This document shows, one piece after another, positions 13,267 through 24,515 of a DNA stretch of 64,000 bases. The position numbers and the translations under genes are program-made. Source of the DNA: Bugula neritina (Eukaryota; Bryozoa; Gymnolaemata; Cheilostomatida; Bugulidae); the NCBI GenBank assembly GCA_964035545.1, contig OZ037768.1, positions 12,405,741-12,469,740 on the forward strand, in the 5' to 3' direction. A model generated the notes under the pieces. It saw nothing but the letters and a program-made list of their open reading frames with translations. It did not search any database and was not told where the DNA came from. The first letter of the stretch is position 1, and each line of letters opens with the position of its first letter.

Positions 13267-13450
13267 TCAATGTGAATGTGAATATAAGTTCAACAAAGTA
13301 GATTTACATGTAACGAGAGATGTTTGGGAGTAGCAAACCTCATCTGGAAGAATATAGTCATTAGAGAGCTGAGTGTTACGAATCTCAGTCTTATACAAAC
13401 TACCGGCTTGACCATCACCAGCCAGTTGGATGGAATGTTTTGGATTAATA
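13267..13450 (-). CDS. Conserved minus-strand terminal exon, copy A
   Basis: On the minus strand a TTTAG acceptor (13455-13451) opens a 184-nt exon ending in TGA at 13269-13267. The peptide contains SIQLAGDGQAGSLYKTEI and ILPDE. The copy B equivalent (33345-33528) has identical length, the same acceptor and stop, and no frameshifts or stops. I do not recognise the family. It lies downstream of the minus-strand ankyrin exons and may be their last exon, although its start phase does not match directly, so another exon would be needed between. Confidence 0.4.
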
Positions 13451-13720
13451 CTAAAGAGAAACTGGTCTTCATATAATAAGTGATAGTACTATATCCATAC
13501 TGAGATAACAAATAGTGTCTATAATGTAATACAATAACTGCAAGTACTCAAATAGCTCAACATTATTGCAAGAAACATGATCTATGCTTCAAATTTGTGG
13601 GAGCATGGAATCTGGCCATGCAATTTTGGAAAACTTACCAATTTTCTATCTATCTTCATGCTAAAAAAACTTAAGATTTCCTTCTGCTTCATATTTTGGA
13701 AGAAAATTGATCATATTAAG

Positions 13721-14296
13721 TTGACCACTATGTCTGTCAGCTGAAGAACAAACCCGTTCTGGCAGTTGAGGAAAGACTAGCACCATACTTTAACAGGATC
13801 TCTGCTATGAGAACATGGTTTTTCTGTACGCACATGTGCATTGGGGTTAATCCGTCCTAAAATGTACCATGATGACTTTATAACAGATAATGTAAGGGCT
13901 AAATCTCCTTCTGCTTCATGTTTTGAAAGAAAGTCGACCATATTAAGTTGACCACTATGTCTGTCAGCTGAAGAAAAATCGGTTCTGGCAGTTGAGGATA
14001 GACTAGCACCATACTTCAACAGGATCTCTGCTATGAGAACATGGTTTTTCTGCATGCACAGGTGCATTGAGGTTAATCCATCCTAAAATGTACTATAGCA
14101 GTGGTATATTAACCAAACTTCTGCTTCAATTTTTAACAAAGGTTTTACAATAATTATTTACCTGACCACTATGTCTGTCAGCTGAAGAACAACAGGCTCT
14201 GGAAGTTGAGGAAAGACTAGCACCATACTTTAACAGGATCTCTTCTACAAAGATGTGATCTTTTTCCATACTTAGATGCATTGGTGTTACTCCATT
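13721..14296 (-). pseudogene. Inverted tandem array of three ankyrin exons, copy A
   Basis: Three minus-strand copies of one 135-nt exon at 14296-14162, 14082-13948 and 13856-13721. Each follows a TAG acceptor and encodes one repeat of the form TPMHL..EKDH..EEILLKYGASL plus a linker SSADRHSGQ. They are related to plus-strand exon 6 (6007-6165). The first is intact with CAG/GTAAAT at its end. The second is open but has CAA in place of the CAG donor. The third has a 1-nt insertion and a stop. Copy B has only two units. They look like remains of a divergently placed paralogue. Confidence 0.6.
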
Positions 14297-14450
14297 CTAA
14301 TGGAGGGCCTGAAAAGTCAAATACTAAACTTATACTTAGTAATTCCAAGATTTTTGTTTCTATATAAATTGTCAAAGTTGACATTCTTCTGACAATCAGC
14401 TGTGCTGTAAACAGCCGGAATGGTCTTTTTCTTTTTCAGTGTGAAAACAC

Positions 14451-16870
14451 TCTTGTACTTCAAGCCTAAATGAATATAATATACTCTTTAACTTATATTA
14501 CATTGAAAACACAACATTATTTTCCATTAGGCTGATTGCTAGAACCATTAATCTGACTTAAACTTTTGATAAATTGACAAATTTTGCATGTCTTTACGTT
14601 TGCATTGTCCAAGTTCAACTTCACTTACTTTTGGGTTCGCTTTGATATGGGAAACACATTTGACTTTGTAGAAATATTTGCATTTTAATGTTGTAAAGCA
14701 ATTTACTCAGCAGCAATTTAGCAAACAACGATAATTTTATTCCTGTTTTTAAGATACAATAGCTAACCTTAGCTATTCCAAGATGATGTTAATTGTCTAT
14801 TGAAATTACTTGCTGTAAAGTTATATACATCTGGTTATCTATAATTTATTTATACAGCAGCATAGCGTTTCTTTTCCGCTTTACAATATTTATGGATGAA
14901 CTGTTTTTTGTCGTTCAATAAAATGTACACCAAATCAACCTTTCCTGCTCATTGACATTTCTACATAAATGACTTTTGTATGTATTGTTGATGGGTACAG
15001 TGAACCACACTAATTATATTCAATACCAAACACCAGTCATGGATAAGCATGATTATAGAAAATTCTAAAACAGCTATTATAGTGACAAAAATGTCTGAAA
15101 TTGAAAATGTCAGTCTAATTTCTCAAACAAAATCAATAATTGAAAACAAATAGTTTGTGCTTTCAAAACTGATAAAAAATCAATCTTTCAGTTTGTGTAG
15201 CAGAGTTAATATAATTATCAAAAGATATCTGCTTGACAAATCTTGATTTGATAAATTATTTATGATTCTCTAAGTGTGATGGCACCACTCAGTATTTATG
15301 CACATAGGTAAAGGTGACGTATTTTTAGGAGTTATTATTCCAAGGAATATAATTATAAAGTTGTTGTGTTAAACATATAATGACAATCTATTTAATTACA
15401 TTATATTCATAACAACGTAATAATAATATTAGCATACAGTGTGCTTAAGCACCTGTTGTATTTACATTGGATTTTAAACTTAAAAACCAGAGTAACATTT
15501 ATTAATAACAATTATCTCAATTAAATGTAGCTGGAAAATGTCTACTAAAGTTATGCACAACTGATTGTAGCTGCCAGCTGCATTGGAAAGATATGATCGT
15601 TGTACTTAAGAGTCTCTATTGAAACTTTTTATAGAGGAGAAATGTAAATCATGTTCATTCTGCTAAAAAACAGAAGTTGAACGAAAAAATGGATCACTGC
15701 TACCACCTCCTGTACCAGCATAACTATCTCACAAAATAGATGTTGATTAGTTTTCTTTGAATGTAAAAAATCTTGTGTTATTAGTATAATTATGTAGTAT
15801 TATTGTAATATGCTTTATTGAGCATTAAACATGTCAGAAGAGAAAGAGTGAGTGACAATACGTGTCTAAAATATTGGCTTTTTTCCTATAAAGCCTGTAT
15901 ATATGAAGATACAGGAGTAGAAAATTTGCCTAAAATTTAATAGCTGGTTGTTTAATGACTCAACAGTGATACAAGGAGTTGCATTATTGTGGATTTGTTG
16001 ACAGAGGTGTTTAGCGGCTATAGAAAGCCTGAGGTGATATTATCTGATAATCGAGTACATTCTACTCATATAGTATTTCTAAGAGACATCTCTCAGTTGA
16101 ATTAAATTAATACAAGGTGAAATCCTATGATCTAAATTTGGTAAGCAAAAGGTTGGGTGAAATAAAAAGCAAAGTTAATGTAAGTGCAAATCCTTTAGTT
16201 CTTAAAAACAGTAACTCAAAGAAAAATCACTGACAGATAAATGACACTCAGGTAGGAATGCTGGTGCTGCTAATTTTACACCAAACAATCAATACATGAG
16301 AGCAGTCCATCCAGTAAGGCTTAAGAATTGATTGTCATACCTGACCCCTGCTGAGGTCGTAACTTGATTGAGCATGTATGGCATAAGGCTTGCACTGGTG
16401 TTTGGCAAAAATGGAACAGGTAAAAATGGCACAGGCAATGACGACAAAGGTAATCGTTTGAATTTGAGAATAGGGTTTTGGGTTTGATTTTTGAGGTTAG
16501 AGGTTTAAGGTTTCAGGTTGGAAGTCTAGGGTTTAAAGTTTCATCACTGTTTATGTCTGTGAGTATTCCAATGTTTTGTAATTGTTATTGTAATTGTTTG
16601 TGGATAAACAGATATTGAGATAAGGAAGTTTGGACTAGTTTCGAGTGGTAGGTAATCTTTAATCAGTTTTAAACCATAAGCCAAAGGATGTACTACTATA
16701 TTAGCATAAGCAATGCTTAGACACAAAAGATTATATAACGGAGTACATGTAGAGAAAACTTAAATCCATCAATATTGTGCCTGAGGAGTGCAGAAGAGGC
16801 ATGAAACTATTAGTAGCACAATAAATCAACATCTAATTAAACTTGCTCTTTTCTCAATTATATATACATA
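14451..16870. other. AT-rich stretch between duplication copy A and Penelope fragments
   Basis: No supported gene. At 16470-16545 there is a G/T-rich, telomere-like degenerate repeat of GGTTT and AGGTTT units. Short ORFs here have no conserved partner elsewhere in the window. Confidence 0.4.
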
Positions 16871-16879
16871 TTTTTTGTA

Positions 16880-17240
16880 TTGATACTATTTCCGATATAA
16901 TAAACTTATAATATATTCATTATATCGACTATAAATTTGTTTCACGTAATGCCTACGCTTATCAGGTCGTTGTGGTGTATGGTTGAGTGATTTTGTTTAG
17001 AAATTTACATTGTTTGTGTATTTCTACGCTGGGATGTCTTAACTAGCGTCTGTTAAATGCGCAAACAAAAACTTACTTTTATGTTTGCGCATGCTGGAAA
17101 GCCCTTTTGCGTTTGCTAAGGGAGGATAACTCCGACTGTTTCAAAATTACATATTTCTCATAGCGATGATTGGCTGGAGTCATTGCCATGTCTTGCCACA
17201 GTTGCTTGGTATATCAAGTCTTTGTATAAGCATTTACATA
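16880..17240 (-). mobile_element. Penelope-like fragment with dead hammerhead motif
   Basis: Minus-strand sequence matches 2362-2945 but with most of the GIY-YIG core deleted. The residual peptide retains YEKYVILKQSELSSLSKR. The hammerhead equivalent near 16920-16970 keeps stem II and GAAAC but reads CTGATAAG instead of CTGATGAG. The base before the cleavage-site U is also changed, so it should be inactive. Confidence 0.6.
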
Positions 17241-17254
17241 CAGAAAAAGCCAGC

Positions 17255-17500
17255 ATAACTCAGCAGACACATCTGGAATTTAAAAAAACAACACAAAATT
17301 CAGCCTGAAATAGAATATTTCAAAAATTTGGTAATCGTACTCGAATTTATCCGATAGATGTAACTTATGTAGCTACAAGAAATAATTTATGTAATTCTAA
17401 AGCAACCGGAGTAATCCTCCCTCAGCAAACGCAAAAAGCATTCCAGCACGTGCAAACATAAACGTAAATTTTTGCTTTCAAGTCAAACTGATTATTAAAT
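17255..17500 (+). mobile_element. Penelope-like fragment, inverted relative to its neighbour
   Basis: Plus-strand sequence from AGCAGACACATCTGGAATTT onward matches the complement of about 2750-2560. It therefore lies head to head with the minus-strand fragment ending near 17240. Stops interrupt the frame. It runs into the flank of the (ACT/AGT)n element. Confidence 0.5.
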
Positions 17501-17504
17501 AATT

Positions 17505-18215
17505 ATAGTGACTGTTAGCAATTCTCATTCTGCAACCCTTGCGTAGTTATATTGATACTGTAAATGTAATTGCTATCTCTATAGGTATGTGTGACTGGTA
17601 AGTTACTACTTAGTAATTAGTTTTCTACTAGACTAAAACTATGTCGTCGTCTAAGGGTACTCCAACTCTACAGTTACACTCTGACTCTACAGTCTACTCT
17701 CAGTCTCAGTCTCACCCTCAGTCTCTAGTACTGGTACGATAGTACTACTGGTACTACTACTACTACTACTAGTACTAGTACTATTATCACTAGCAGTAGT
17801 AGTGGTAGTTGTAGTACTGCTGCTGTTACTGCTATTACTAATACTACTAGTACTACGTCTACGACTACTGCTACTCCTGTTACTGATAATAGTAATACTA
17901 ATACTAATACTAATAGTAATAGTAATACTAATATAATAATAACACTACTACTACAAGTAGTAGTGCTAGTAGTACTGTTAGAATACTAGTGCCACTGTTA
18001 GTGTTACACTTACTGTTACTGTTAGTGTTGCAGCTACGACTACTACTTCTAATGGTATTACTACTAGTAATGATACTACTGATATAATATTAATATTATA
18101 ATTACTACTAACCAACTAAGCTTTAAATTTAATTCTACCATTTATTTGTAAGCAATTTATTTTTTGAAAATTGTGATTTTCTTTATTGTTTAAAAATATA
18201 ATTAGCAGTCAGGTA
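17505..18215. repeat. Dispersed element with (ACT/AGT)n core, copy 1
   Basis: A left flank of about 130 bp contains ACCCTTGCGTAGTTA, AATGTAATTGCTA and TTTTCTACTAGACTAA. A trinucleotide core of mixed ACT and AGT runs spans about 17690-18110. A right flank starts AACTAA and contains TAATTCTAC. The same flanks surround a differently arranged core at 42890-43720. Because ACT and AGT are complementary and alternate on one strand, the core can form many hairpins. No ORF is supported. I do not recognise the family. Confidence 0.6.
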
Positions 18216-18409
18216 AACGTGTAATCTAAAACGAAATTACACTTTTGCATAGTGATTCTTGGGTAGCATGTGCTGCACATTGACAGCTGGAAACACATTT
18301 ACATTAGATTATATATTTTAGCTAGTAACAAAACATTGCATAGTCTAGAAGTAACCTCCAATTATCTTTCACTCATTACACTCCGAGGGGTGGCCACGCA
18401 ATTTTTTTA

Positions 18410-18860
18410 GAAATGGAGAGTTTTAAGGGTCCTAATTAATCTGTGAAAACGCTAAACTGTTCTGTGCACCCAGTTAGCCACAAAAGCGCTTCAAACTTTC
18501 AAAAGGAATCAGGAGTTGTCTTCTCTTAACATTTTTGTGAATCGGCTAAATATCTTGGAACTATTAAAGCTAATTTATTTTATATAAGCAAAATAATTTT
18601 GCTGATAATTATAGATACTTTTTTTCACTTTGCTGTTATAAAACCTCCAAATTTCTCTGTTCGCTCAGTTAGTCACAAAAGCGCTTTAAACTTTTGCAGG
18701 AGTTGTTTTCCCACAACTTTGTCCAAATCCATTAAATATTATCTTGAAATTATTAAAGCTAGTTTATTATATATACAAGCAAAAACTTTTGCAGATAATC
18801 ATAGACATGTTTTTCACCTCTCTGAGTTTCATTCTAGTGATTTTCTTGTGAAAACATCTG
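18410..18860. repeat. Two-unit tandem repeat, about 195 bp per unit
   Basis: Unit 1 (about 18455-18630) and unit 2 (about 18655-18850) share CAGTTAG, CACAAAAGCGCTT, CAGGAGTTGT, ATTAAAGCTA and GATAAT, in order. A 120-codon ORF at 18599-18961 spans unit 2 but shows no domain and is not conserved in unit 1. Confidence 0.55.
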
Positions 18861-19479
18861 AAAAAATAAGGACTAAATGGACGAAAACAAGCAAAGGAAT
18901 GGGTTTTTTAGTTATAAGGCAACTATTCTTATTGAACAGCTATAAAAAAGCCGAATTATAGGTAAATCTGTGTCTGATAATGATTTTCTTCATGTTTTTT
19001 ATTATAATAACTACTTTTACAAAAAAGTAATGAGAAACATGAGCAGGTTGGTCTGGACTAATATAAGATAATATTTTAAATGTGTATGATTGAGCTTTCC
19101 CAATAAATTTAAGCTGAACTATATATACATAACCAATTTGGTTTTTAAAACAATGCTATTGGTTAAAATGCATATTTTTATACAATCTTAGTATAATGAC
19201 TCTAGAGTCAATTTAGCTCAGTTATAGTTACAGAAGAAATACCCTAAAGCTTTCCTATAATTTAAAATATATATGGTTATATTTAAGCCACCCATTAGAA
19301 AAATGATCTTGGGTTGCCTTATTCAAAGATCATAGGCATGTAATTTTTTCATGTGTGCCATTTGTCACAAAAATAATAATTTCTTATCAGCAAATAAAAC
19401 AAGCTGCGTTTTGCTGCATTTTTGTGTGAAACATGGAGTAAAAATACTTTAGAGAACGATATTGTTATTATAGTTGTTG

Positions 19480-20900
19480 CATACCAAAAAAGTGCATTCA
19501 GCTAGAATTTTTCAAACATGGTAGAATTCCTAAGAAAAAAGAACCCAAATGCTTACAATTAGATCATGAGGAAGCATGTACACAAACTTTGTTACATGCA
19601 AAATATCTTATGAACATCATAAGCCCAAATGTAATAATCAAATCTCAAGACACTGAAGTTTTCATTTTAAGTCTCGCTATTTGCAAGACATTACCTTCTT
19701 ACCAATTATATTTTTTCACGGGTGTGGTAATCATGGTGTCATCCTAGATAGAGGCTAGGCTAAATTTCCTACTTAGACACTAATTATTTATTTTGGTAAA
19801 ATGTATTTTTATGTGCAATTTATTTTAATATTATTGAAATATATGTATATATTAAAATAAACTTGAATCAATTGCTTTTTGTTTAGCACATAAATAAATT
19901 CCTTTGATCTACATTAACTTATTAATTTTGTATATTTTATACATCTTGCATGTTGTTTGAAAAGATATTTTGTTAATAAGTATCCATTAAAGATAGTGTC
20001 TATTATTAATGTATTACTACTTCTTGTCTCACACAAATTCGTAAAAATAATAGAATATTATTCTAGATAATTCATGTTAGCTACTATAATATAGCTATTA
20101 GCATATTAGCTATTTAGCAATCAATACAACAGTGATATAGGTAAAATTAATATATATAATAACAAAATAAAAATAGGGAGGAAACCATAATCATATTAGG
20201 TATTTGGAAGTCAACATTGCAGCAAATAAATCCGGACTGCAGTTGTGTGCAGCACTTACTAGATTTCATGCTTTAACAGGTTGTGATTCGACCATAGTGC
20301 TTTTTATGAAAAAGGATGGCGCACAGCCTACTCTCTTTTGAGAAAATATCTAGAATGTATGGTAGGCTTTGAACACCTTTGGAAGTATTTCAAGCTGCCA
20401 GCCATTACAGCGGCTGAAGTAGAACAATTTGTCTATAAACTTTATGGAGCAGGAAATTTAAATATAGATGATGTCCGTTACACTGTATTTTGTTCACCGT
20501 CTAAAATAACTCAATACAGTTTGCCTCCAACAAAAGATGAATTAAGTTTGCACGCAAAAAGAGCAAGTTATCAGGCAGCCATTTGGAGAAGGGTGACAAC
20601 AGCCTATATTGATGCACCACCCCAGAACATCACGGAAGGATTGTTGAGAATCATGGCAGGATAAATATAAAGTGGATGATTCAAGCTTTCGAACCTGAAA
20701 ATGTGTGTTGCAAAGTTTAAACTGCTCCTATAAGACCGGCTGCAACATATCAAGATGTGGATGTCAGAAGCTCCAAATGCAGTGCATGCACTGATGTTTG
20801 TCAATGTAAGGATTGTCTGAAAAGAAGGACTATATTGGGGAAGAAGAAGCTGATGAGACTGAAGGCGGTGACAAGGATGGCGAGAATACTTTTTCATAAT
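19480..20900 (+). pseudogene. Relic of a transposon-associated protein common in animal genomes
   Basis: Two blocks. At about 19505-19740 the frame reads FFKHGRIPKKK, then LDHEEACTQTLLHAKYL and SQDTEVFILSLAI. At about 20225-20664 it reads LTRFHALTGCDST, a stop, then in another frame HLWKYF, FVYKLYG, LPPTKDELSLHAKRASYQ and WRR. A Cys-rich tail follows near 20700-20800. This order (an HEEADTR-like motif, FHALTGCDS, LPPTKD.L..H..RA.YQ) is that of a large, poorly named family of proteins in cnidarian, arthropod and fish repeats, which I recognise by pattern only. About 450 bp of AT-rich sequence separates the blocks. Stops and frame changes mark it as dead. Confidence 0.5.
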
Positions 20901-21269
20901 AAAGCACTATTTTTAGACATTTGTTATATATTTTGCTACTACCAATTTGATTTTGATCATCTCTCATGCTTCTGTTTCTCTAAATAATTTTACAGAATCT
21001 TGTTGATTTTTGCAGATGTTTAACAGCTATACTGACAGACTATAGCAAATGATTCACTTGGGCTGTGCTCAAAAGATTTCAATATTTATTCATTTCAACA
21101 TTTATTTTGTGCTATAATTTTATAAATATAGTTTTTTCATACATCAGCATGACTTTGTTTTTATTTTTGTATAAATAACTTGGTCATACAATTATTCTGC
21201 ATGCTTATGCCGCATGCAATATGTCGATTCATAACAAACATATATGTTTATATACACAACTTGGTTTTC

Positions 21270-21637
21270 ATTTGAGGTAGTGTCTTGCAGTCTTTAAATT
21301 CAATATCAGCATAGAATTCTAAGTATGAGGCAATTATTTTTGGTATTTCAGCAAATATTTTTTCTTCAACATAGCTTGGTAAAATTGGATACTATTTTGC
21401 ACAATCCACATTTCTTTTTATCACCCATCCAAGATGCCGAATTGTTTTTTGCAATATCTTGAGTTTGGGTAAAGATAGAATTCTAGAGTTTGTAGATTCA
21501 GAATCAGCACAAAATTTTGATCTAAAAACAACTTTTTTTGAGTGGCCACCTAGTAAAGTGTAATAAGTCAATTTTTTGAGCACTTTTTGGGAGGTTACTT
21601 CTAGACTAATAGTCATTATAAAACAAATAGAATTCAT
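21270..21637 (-). pseudogene. Decayed minus-strand coding fragment, unknown
   Basis: An ATG at 21637 opens 81 codons ending at a TAG near 21392. Past that stop the same frame stays open for about 40 more codons, including YVEEKIFAEIPKIIASYLEFY, which looks coding. One nonsense mutation may have split it. No domain is recognised. Its position beside transposon relics suggests mobile origin, but that is inference. Confidence 0.3.
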
Positions 21638-21730
21638 GCTAAGTAAATTTAAGCAACATTTATATTTCTAACAATTATAAAAAGTATCCAGTGCCACTCT
21701 ATTGTAATGTATCCAGAATGATCATTTCAG

Positions 21731-21919
21731 AAGTTTTATTCAGCCTATGTGTTGTTCTTTGGGGAAGTATTTGACATTAGTGAAGAAAGCCTGACTTCTG
21801 CTGATGTAGAGGACAACTCTGTGACATGTGCCATCTGCACAAAGAAAGGGATAGAGAAAGTACCAGCAGTGACCTACTGTACTGTGTGCAGTGAACTATT
21901 TTGTAGAAAACACGATGAG
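21731..21919 (+). CDS. B-box zinc-finger exon (TRIM-like)
   Basis: An exon bounded by TTTCAG and GAG/GTAATT, 63 codons, phase 0 at both ends. The second half reads VTCAICTKKGIEKVP, then TYCTVCSELFCRKHDE. The Cys and His spacing is that of a B-box zinc finger, found in TRIM-type ubiquitin ligases and relatives. No RING, coiled coil or C-terminal domain exon was identified nearby, so this is an orphan exon of a larger gene or a relic. A second copy at about 46615-46748 is frameshifted. Confidence 0.55.
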
Positions 21920-23115
21920 GTAATTCCTTCCCATAACTCTTTGTTAAATCAGTTGATGACTGTTTATTTTGTTGTTTCTCAGCTTTTCCATGTGATGGGC
22001 ACACTTGCTATAAATTCACTTTATTGTGAAATGCTTTTATGGGCAAATGGAGGAGAATGTAGGGCCAAATCTTTTACTTGAGTTTCCTGATATCTTTATT
22101 ATTTATACATTTTTACATATCAATTACTATTTACATTCAATTATTTGAAAAAATGTAATTAATTACAACCAATTACAATTACAAATTGCAATTACTCCAA
22201 CCCTGGAATATGGTTTGGTTAGCATGTGATTAAAATATATTAAAACAATATGTAGGCGCGTGTATGTTTTCTTTCAATTTCTGGATATATATATAATATA
22301 TTTAGGCTATAGTGAAGCTGTTATAATGTAGGTAGACAGATATCTATGCTAGAAGAGGCAACTGTTAGGAGTGATAGTAGATCATTTGATCTCAATGTGT
22401 ATAAAGATATGTTGATTGTACCCAGATCTGATGAGAAAAAAGTTCTATTTTACCAAATCAACTAAACAGGTATTATGTATATAGTAGGAGTTATGTCCCT
22501 CCTATGACATTTTGTAAGCTAATGCAGTCCATGCTTCAGACTTGTCTGTTATATTATATCAGGTAGGGACAACTTCAGAACTTTTCGATTCCCAAAATTC
22601 AAACACCAAAATAAGACTATGTGGAAATGTTGAAAGACCTGTCAAAGTGATAGCATAGGCTAATACTATTTTGACCAATAAAATTTGTCAATTCATTTAC
22701 TGTGACATCACACACCAGAACTAGTTCAGCTTTTCTCTGCTTCCATTTTTGTCCAATTCAACTTAACTTTTTTGTCAGGTATGTTTATCCTGCCAAACTC
22801 ATTTCTTATCTTTCAGTTTATTCCCCAAGCCTTAGTTTATATTACTGGTTACGATATCTCATAAGCAACTAGTAATCATGAAACAATATTCTACTGTTTA
22901 GAATAATATTTTTTCATCTAAAGTTGTCTCCTCACTTCTTTTATTTTTCATTATAGGACAGTAGGCTGAGTAGAATAAGAAGTAGTTTCTACAGAAGACA
23001 CATCTAGTTGTTTTGTTGACAAAGTGACAAGTGAAAAGACAGCTGATTGGGCAGTTCTTCTAACCTAGTAACACTGGTTGGTTATGTACATTACCATCTC
23101 ATTCATACATTTGTT
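21760..23115 (+). repeat. B-box segment duplication, copy 1
   Basis: This stretch aligns in order with about 46605-47895, including the B-box exon. Shared non-coding landmarks include TATAATGTAGGTAGACAGATA, ATGCAGTCCATGCTTCAGAC and CTGGTTATGTACATT. No further exon is apparent. Confidence 0.75.
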
Positions 23116-24374
23116 ATTATATAATTGTTGATAATATTATCCATCAAACAGTACTGATGACTCTGTAGTAGCAGTTATTGTACATATTATCTACCTTATA
23201 AGACTGAATATTCCATACTACTTGCTTTCTATTGACGAGTAAAAGCAGTTCATCATATATAGTATATACCTTTCAAGACTAATTTATAGTTTACTCTATA
23301 TTACTTCTAGTAGTATACTGTCAGCATGTTTTAGCACTTACAAATCAATGTCAACATTAGTAATGTGACATGTTGGCACTAGGCAAGCAGCCTGGTTTTC
23401 TTTTGGTATTTTTGAGAATATGAAAAGGTTGACCATTAGTGATAAACCTAAATCACCGATAACATATTACGTCACCCTTCACTCCTTTTATATTTACTAA
23501 ATTATTATTGATATACTGTATTCTTGTTAAAAATATTGCATTTGAGAATCGATCTATTCACATCAGACTGTGAATCTGAAAACTAATATAACATGACTGA
23601 TTTTTCAGGTTTTCATTTAAAAACAGCAAAGCAATGAGTAACAATTTCTCTGCACTACATGGGGTACATTAATGGCCTGCAAATCTGATGAGGCTACTGA
23701 AATATAAAGTATCTTTCTGACTAGCCAGTGCAGTCTGACATAAGTTTGAAGTTGGTTTATAGAATTCCATTTCATTAGAGGTTCATAAGAGCAGTCAATA
23801 TAGTAGAGAGGAGACAATTCTCTCACACAGGTTATTCAAATAATGGTAGGGGGAGGGGGGGGGTGAAATGGTCATAGGTGTACAAAAAGATAACTCTCTC
23901 ACAAGTTATTGAATTGTAGCTCTGATCAGTTTTCATATATTATGTATGTTATATCACAGTAATAGAATTTTGTTAAGTTCATTGATATTAGTTCGTTTAT
24001 AATTACATTTACCATTAGAAATTTAGCACTATTATAATTTACTCAAGTTGCAGACGGCCTCACATGCTCCAACAGATAAGTAAATAGGAAAACATGCTGA
24101 ACATAGTACTGCTTTCTCAATTGTTCTTATATTAGGTTTTTAAAAAACTACAGTGAAAAAGTTATTTAAAAATTCATATACTTAAATCCAATTGTCCTGC
24201 AGGTACCAAATTTATATGAATTTCAATAATTTGTTATTAGGAATTAAATTAAATACAAACTGTCTACTACTTTGTAAAATATGGAGAACCCGTAATTGTT
24301 GCATATAAGTCCTAATAATAAGATATTAAAGTTAATGTAATAGTAAATTTAAATATTTGCTAAATTTAAATTGG
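23116..24374. other. AT-rich intergenic stretch
   Basis: No supported gene. A short G-run (23848-23863) and AT-rich sequence lead up to duplication copy B. Confidence 0.4.
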
Positions 24375-24515
24375 GATACCATTGTTGTATGACATCACAA
24401 TCATAATACTACCCACAACAAAAACTGCTTACATCATAATTATTAGTCTACATTTCTATAGAAGGTATTATTGTCTTAATATTATGTTGAATGTTAATAT
24501 GCTTATACTGCGAAA

